A stretch of 64,000 bases of DNA from JAFGUB01 sp050305515. GTDB lineage: Bacteria; Campylobacterota; Campylobacteria; Campylobacterales; Sulfurimonadaceae. The position numbers and the translations under genes were made by a program. Location: contig JBNLFL010000006.1 in assembly GCA_050305515.1 (NCBI GenBank), forward strand, positions 23,529 through 87,528. The letters run 5' to 3'. Position 1 is the first letter of the stretch. Every line of letters starts with the position of its first letter. The notes below the pieces were generated by a model that saw only the letters and a program-made list of their open reading frames with translations, was not told the origin of the DNA and made no database searches. Below, piece after piece: positions 60,553 through 64,000 of the stretch.

Positions 60553-61740
60553 ATGAAACTGCTGTTATGGATGGGAACGTTAGCAATGGCACTATTTGCG
60601 GGTGATGCGGTACAGTTGGCTGAGCAGTACAGAGACTCGACAAAATGCAAAGCGTGCCACCACCATATTATCGGGCAGTGGGAAAACTCATGGCACTCCA
60701 AGTCACACTATAAAAATGACGAATATTTCCGTAAAACTGTCGATTACGTCAGCCGCAAGAGCCGCCGTTCGCAAAATTCTGTTGAAGTCGCCTGTGCGGC
60801 CTGCCATAATCCGAGGATTGCGGTAACCGAGACCGATATCAACTACGAGATTCTGGTTGCCATGAAGCTGGATGAAAATTCCGCAGTCAACAAAGCGCTT
60901 GAGAGTGATACGATAGAAGAGGGTATCAACTGTGTCGTATGTCACAATATAGACAAAATCCACACGGAATACGGGCCGGATAAACGCGGGGTACATCGTG
61001 TGGAATGGATGACACCGGGGACGATGGTAGGACCGCTGGGAGATGCTTTTTCGCCGTATCACAAAACTGAGAAACGCGAGTTTTTTGACAAACAGGCGAA
61101 TACTCTCTGTTTCGTTTGCCATGCGAATGACCGTTCCGAAGAGGGAGTTGTTTTCACCAATATGGAACAGGAGCTCCAAAAGAGTGACAAGTTGTGTGTC
61201 GATTGTCACATGAGCCCGCGACATACGGGGATTGCATCGACGCTGCGCATCGATAACGGGAAACAGAAAGAGCGTCAGGTCCGGGAACACGGTTTTCGCG
61301 GAGCCCATACGGCAGGGATGTGGGAAGGCGCACTGGAACTGGATGCCAAAAAAGAGGGAAATAATTTACTGGTGACGATTATAAATCACAATCCGCATAA
61401 TCTTCCGAGCGGTTTTGGAGCACGAGAACTGATTATTGATGTGGAATACAAAAGCATTGGAAGCGTCGTTCAGCGCCAGAGTATGTCGCTGACACGTCGC
61501 TATATCAGCAAGCGGGACAAACCGACGATTCCGCATTTGGCAAAAGAACAGAGTGCGGATATGTCGATTCCCGCACATGGCGAGCGCAGCGTGAAATTTC
61601 CGCTTGTCAAAGGTGCTGATGGCGTGAATGTCACACTCTCGTACCGTCTGGTCAATGATGAGGTTCGAGACCTGCTGGAACTTGAAGAGTCGATCTGGAG
61701 TGAGAAAATGCTTATCAATACACTCAGGATGAAACTCTAA
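60553..61740 (+). CDS. Pentahaem cytochrome c554-like protein
   Basis: A 395-residue periplasmic multihaem cytochrome: signal (KLLLWMGTLAMALFAGD), then five CxxCH sites (CKACH, CAACH, CVVCH, CFVCH, CVDCH) within the first 230 residues, followed by a beta-sandwich-like C-terminal domain (VTIINHNPHNLPSGFGARELIIDV). The haem part resembles the cytochrome c554 family, which shuttles electrons in nitrogen or sulphur oxidation. The second of two ATGs (60553) suits the GAAGGAG site. It begins 25 bases after argF and may share its message. Confidence 0.85.
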   Translation: MKLLLWMGTLAMALFAGDAVQLAEQYRDSTKCKACHHHIIGQWENSWHSKSHYKNDEYFRKTVDYVSRKSRRSQNSVEVACAACHNPRIAVTETDINYEILVAMKLDENSAVNKALESDTIEEGINCVVCHNIDKIHTEYGPDKRGVHRVEWMTPGTMVGPLGDAFSPYHKTEKREFFDKQANTLCFVCHANDRSEEGVVFTNMEQELQKSDKLCVDCHMSPRHTGIASTLRIDNGKQKERQVREHGFRGAHTAGMWEGALELDAKKEGNNLLVTIINHNPHNLPSGFGARELIIDVEYKSIGSVVQRQSMSLTRRYISKRDKPTIPHLAKEQSADMSIPAHGERSVKFPLVKGADGVNVTLSYRLVNDEVRDLLELEESIWSEKMLINTLRMKL

Positions 61741-61787
61741 AAAGTTTCTTCTTTTCCAAGATCGCATCTAAAGCGCATTTTTTTAGA

Positions 61788-61793
61788 TATAAT
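61788..61793 (+). promoter_or_regulatory. -10 box giving a long leader to the DEAD-box gene
   Basis: TATAAT in a T-rich run. Transcription near 61800 would give a leader of about 144 bases, which contains palindromic element 23. A second, weaker box (TATGAT, 61927-61932) lies nearer the ATG. Confidence 0.5.
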
Positions 61794-61864
61794 GCGCTTC
61801 AAATATTGTTGAGAACCCAAACCTGTCTGCTTTCTGATTCAATCACGATTCGAAAATTCCAGTG

Positions 61865-61874
61865 TTACATGTAA
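61865..61874. repeat. TTACATGTAA element 23 (leader of the DEAD-box gene)
   Basis: Exact copy in the intergenic region before the helicase gene; the last in the window. Confidence 0.9.
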
Positions 61875-61943
61875 GTTTCTACATGCTCCGTTGTCATGAC
61901 AGTTCACTTTTCAACTCTATTTAATTTATGATAAAGTGAGTGT

Positions 61944-63455
61944 ATGACTCCTAACAACTCTACAATTATTCCAAGCAGCTTTGACCGTTTCGGACTCAAA
62001 AAACCGATTATGGATGCACTGGAACATGCGGGTTTCAAACAACCCAGTCCAATTCAGGAAATTGCGATTCCCATTATTATGGAAGGTCGCGACGTCGTCG
62101 GACAGGCCCATACAGGTACCGGTAAAACCGCAGCATTCGGTCTGCCGGTTCTCAATAACATGCATCTGCGCGGCGGCGTGGAAACACTGGTAATTACACC
62201 GACACGCGAACTGGCCAATCAGGTGAGCGATGAGCTCTTCAAATACGGAAAAAAACTCGGCATTAAAACCGTGACCATTTACGGCGGCAGCTCTTACGGG
62301 CGCCAGCTGGGACTGGTTGAACGCGGTGCTCAGGTTATTATTGCAACACCGGGACGGCTGCTTGACATCCTCAAGCGTGATATGATGCCCAATTTTACTC
62401 CTTCTACCGTTATCCTCGATGAAGCGGATGAGATGCTGGATATGGGCTTTCTTGATGATATCAAGGAGATTTTCACCTATCTGCCGCAAGAGCGTCAGAC
62501 ACTGCTCTTTTCTGCAACGATGCCAGAGCCTATCAAACAGCTGGCACAGCGTATTCTGGTTAATCCGGAATTTATCAAAGTAACGCAGGACGAGACAACA
62601 AACAAAGATATTGCGCAGCAGTACTATGTGATTGATGAAAACGAACGTGATGATGCCATTATCCGTCTGCTCGATTCTGAAGAGACGGAAAAAGTCGTTG
62701 TCTTCTGCCGTACTAAAAAAGAGGTGGATCGTCTTTCCAATGTCCTCTCAGCCGTTGGCTACAATGCTAAAGGACTGCATGGCGATATGGAACAGCCGCA
62801 GCGCGAATCGGTTATCCGCGGACTTAAAACGGATGCAGTCGATATTCTGATTGCTACCGATGTTGCTGCACGCGGTATTCACATTGACAATGTCTCCCAT
62901 GTGTTCAACTTTCATATTCCTTTTGATCCCGAATCGTATGTGCACCGTATCGGTCGTACCGGCCGTGCGGGTCAGAAAGGTGTAGCGATCACACTCGTGA
63001 CGCCTCTTGAATTCAAAGAGCTTCAGCGTATTCGTTCCAAAGTGGGTACGACGATGGAGCATGCCTATATTCCGAGCAAACATGAAGTGAAAAAGGCGCA
63101 TCTGAACAAACTGATCGACACCATCCAAAACCAGAGTATTTATGATGAAGCCCATCAGGTTCTCGACGTTTTGATGGAAGAGATTGACCAGACGCAGATT
63201 GCCTATAAACTCATTTCCATGTTGCTGGACAATCAGGCCATCAAAGGACCGAACAATATCGGTATCGCGCCGCAGCGTCTGGAGAAAATTCTTCTGGCGA
63301 TGGAGCGAAACAACGGTCGCAGCGGCGGTGGGCAGAAACGTGGTGGACGTTCTTCATCGCGTCACACTAACCGTCCGCGCAGTGGCGGCAGTGGCGAACG
63401 AAGCCGTAGCAGCAGCGGTCCGCGCAGCAATAACCGCAATAAGCGCGATTACTAA
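61944..63455 (+). CDS. DEAD-box RNA helicase, RhpA/CsdA-like
   Basis: ATP-dependent RNA unwinding for ribosome assembly or RNA decay; in Helicobacter the single DEAD-box helicase RhpA partners RNase J. In 503 residues: the Q motif FKQPSPIQEIAIP, Walker A AHTGTGKTAAF, PTRELANQV, VILDEADEMLDMG, LLFSATMP, TDVAARGIHIDNV and HRIGRTGRAGQKG. The last 50 residues are a Gly/Arg/Ser-rich basic tail (GGGQKRGGRSSSRH and repeats) that would bind RNA. The long AT-rich leader suggests cold-shock or autogenous control. It overlaps the convergent HIT gene by four bases. Confidence 0.94.
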   Translation: MTPNNSTIIPSSFDRFGLKKPIMDALEHAGFKQPSPIQEIAIPIIMEGRDVVGQAHTGTGKTAAFGLPVLNNMHLRGGVETLVITPTRELANQVSDELFKYGKKLGIKTVTIYGGSSYGRQLGLVERGAQVIIATPGRLLDILKRDMMPNFTPSTVILDEADEMLDMGFLDDIKEIFTYLPQERQTLLFSATMPEPIKQLAQRILVNPEFIKVTQDETTNKDIAQQYYVIDENERDDAIIRLLDSEETEKVVVFCRTKKEVDRLSNVLSAVGYNAKGLHGDMEQPQRESVIRGLKTDAVDILIATDVAARGIHIDNVSHVFNFHIPFDPESYVHRIGRTGRAGQKGVAITLVTPLEFKELQRIRSKVGTTMEHAYIPSKHEVKKAHLNKLIDTIQNQSIYDEAHQVLDVLMEEIDQTQIAYKLISMLLDNQAIKGPNNIGIAPQRLEKILLAMERNNGRSGGGQKRGGRSSSRHTNRPRSGGSGERSRSSSGPRSNNRNKRDY

Positions 63456-63814
63456 AGCCGCGCGAGCAGGCTTCTTATAAAAGGCTCCCACTCCGGGAGT
63501 TCTAAAACACTCTCACGCTGTTTCATTCCCCACATCGGCTCCGGAAAATGCGTATCATCGGCGAAACGCGCCATAATATGCCAATGCACATGCGGCAGCA
63601 TATTTCCAAAAGATGCGATATTGATTTTTGTCGGGTGGTAGTAAGAGAGCATCTCTTTCTCTATAATATCGAGAACGCGCCAGATTTCCTTTTTTTCAGC
63701 CGGAGTGCTTTCAGAAAACTCTTTAACCGGACGCTGTGTAAATATTTTTAGCCAGGGAATGTCACTCTCATGACGTTCTATGAAGATGAGGGAGTTTGAA
63801 AAAAGAGAGGGCAT
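63452..63814 (-). CDS. HIT-family nucleotide hydrolase
   Basis: A 120-residue protein with the histidine-triad motif near HVHWHIMARF and upstream NIASFGNMLPH. HIT proteins split nucleoside phosphoramidates or dinucleoside polyphosphates. The start (ATG 63814) lies five bases after the fabH stop, so the two are co-transcribed. Confidence 0.9.
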   Translation of the reverse strand: MPSLFSNSLIFIERHESDIPWLKIFTQRPVKEFSESTPAEKKEIWRVLDIIEKEMLSYYHPTKINIASFGNMLPHVHWHIMARFADDTHFPEPMWGMKQRESVLELPEWEPFIRSLLARL

Positions 63815-63819
63815 GACGC

Positions 63820-64000
63820 TTACGCGCCTGCGAAAGGCACCAGAGCGCTACCCCAGGTGAGCCCGCCGCCAAAGGCATCGAGAAGCATCAGGTCGCCTTT
63901 TTTGAGGCGTCCGGATTCATAAATGTCATTGATTGCCATAGGAATGGACGCTCCGGAAGTATTTCCATACTTTCCGACTGTCAGAACTACCTGCGCTTCA
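63820..64000 (-). CDS. fabH: 3-oxoacyl-ACP synthase III, C-terminal part
   Basis: The last 59 codons of FabH, which starts fatty-acid chains from acyl-CoA and malonyl-ACP. VLTVGKYGNTSGASIP holds the active-site Asn of the Cys-His-Asn triad, and GDLMLLDAFGGGLTWGSALVPF is the family's C-terminus. The rest of the gene lies beyond the right edge. Confidence 0.92.
   Translation of the reverse strand, partial: EAQVVLTVGKYGNTSGASIPMAINDIYESGRLKKGDLMLLDAFGGGLTWGSALVPFAGA

Noticed and set aside
1350..61874. TTACATGTAA as a binding site of a classical regulator such as FNR, CRP or Fur
   Set aside because: It matches none of the known consensus sequences (TTGAT-N4-ATCAA, TGTGA-N6-TCACA, Fur 19-mer), most copies are inside coding sequence far from promoters, and variants are rare.
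1350..61874. The palindrome as a terminator hairpin
   Set aside because: A 10-bp palindrome leaves no room for a loop, there is no T-run, and most copies lie within genes.
1..64000. tRNA, rRNA, CRISPR arrays and insertion sequences
   Set aside because: No cloverleaf-like intergenic sequence, no rRNA similarity, no regularly spaced direct repeats and no transposase were found.

Overview
The window looks like chromosome from a free-living member of the Campylobacterota (Epsilonproteobacteria), with G+C near one half by eye. Pointers to this group are the remote-type CheZ with its DxxxQ motif, a glutamine synthetase with Phe at the usual adenylylation tyrosine, a PgbA-like plasminogen-binding N-terminal-domain protein, a Csd3/Pgp3-like M23 peptidase, a DUF3972-like coiled-coil protein, and very compact gene packing. 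The genus cannot be fixed from this window; a Sulfurimonas/Sulfuricurvum/Sulfurovum-type relative is my guess. I see no rRNA, tRNA, CRISPR array or insertion sequence.

Layout. 1-1032: partial leuA. 1033-11900: an accessory locus on the minus strand. It encodes a 2233-residue secreted modular protein, a coupled ~1000-residue exported protein with a transglutaminase-like core and a hydrophobic C-terminal tip, and two small AT-rich membrane-type genes, with a decayed copy of part of the second gene beyond them. The layout resembles a polymorphic-toxin or surface-effector locus with immunity genes, but that is inference. 12-24 kb: DUF1566 protein, proA, a PAS/degenerate GGDEF protein, a CZB protein, glnA, a histidinol phosphatase, cheZ, a U32/TrhP protein, purE, a DUF3972-like protein, a DUF89 protein, and an M6 protease with its propeptide-like domain on a separate gene. 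23-32 kb: glyQ, recD2-like helicase, a YkuD protein, an acetyltransferase, an NhaC-type antiporter, a WGR-like protein and a two-component system. 32-44 kb: two small cytochromes c, pckA, DedA, uvrB, two small coiled-coil/basic proteins, two prepilin-like proteins, priA, ispG, dnaB and comEC. 44-64 kb: YihY, GlcD, PgbA-like, Csd3-like, mgtE, a copper-type TonB receptor, a GT32 enzyme, a receiver-GGDEF protein, agmatine deiminase, alr, rsmG, a small Tat/FCSD-like protein, ribA, hemB, argF, a pentahaem cytochrome, a DEAD-box helicase, a HIT protein and partial fabH.

The most striking signal is not a gene. The perfect 10-bp palindrome TTACATGTAA occurs 23 times by my hand scan, against about 0.06 expected for a random 10-mer in 64 kb. 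Eighteen copies lie in or end coding sequences, in all three phases and both gene orientations, and five are intergenic. One-mismatch versions are only about as common as chance predicts. The element is therefore exact, dispersed and imposed on proteins: it reads as Leu-His-Val, as Thr-Cys, or as Tyr-Met-stop. It resembles a highly iterated palindrome in the sense of cyanobacterial HIP1, but I know of no described role for it.

A second theme is transcription close to the start codon. Several genes (recD2-like, an OmpR-type regulator, ispG, alr and a 59-codon ORF) have a clear -10 box 5-7 bases before the ATG and no Shine-Dalgarno sequence, as expected of leaderless mRNAs.
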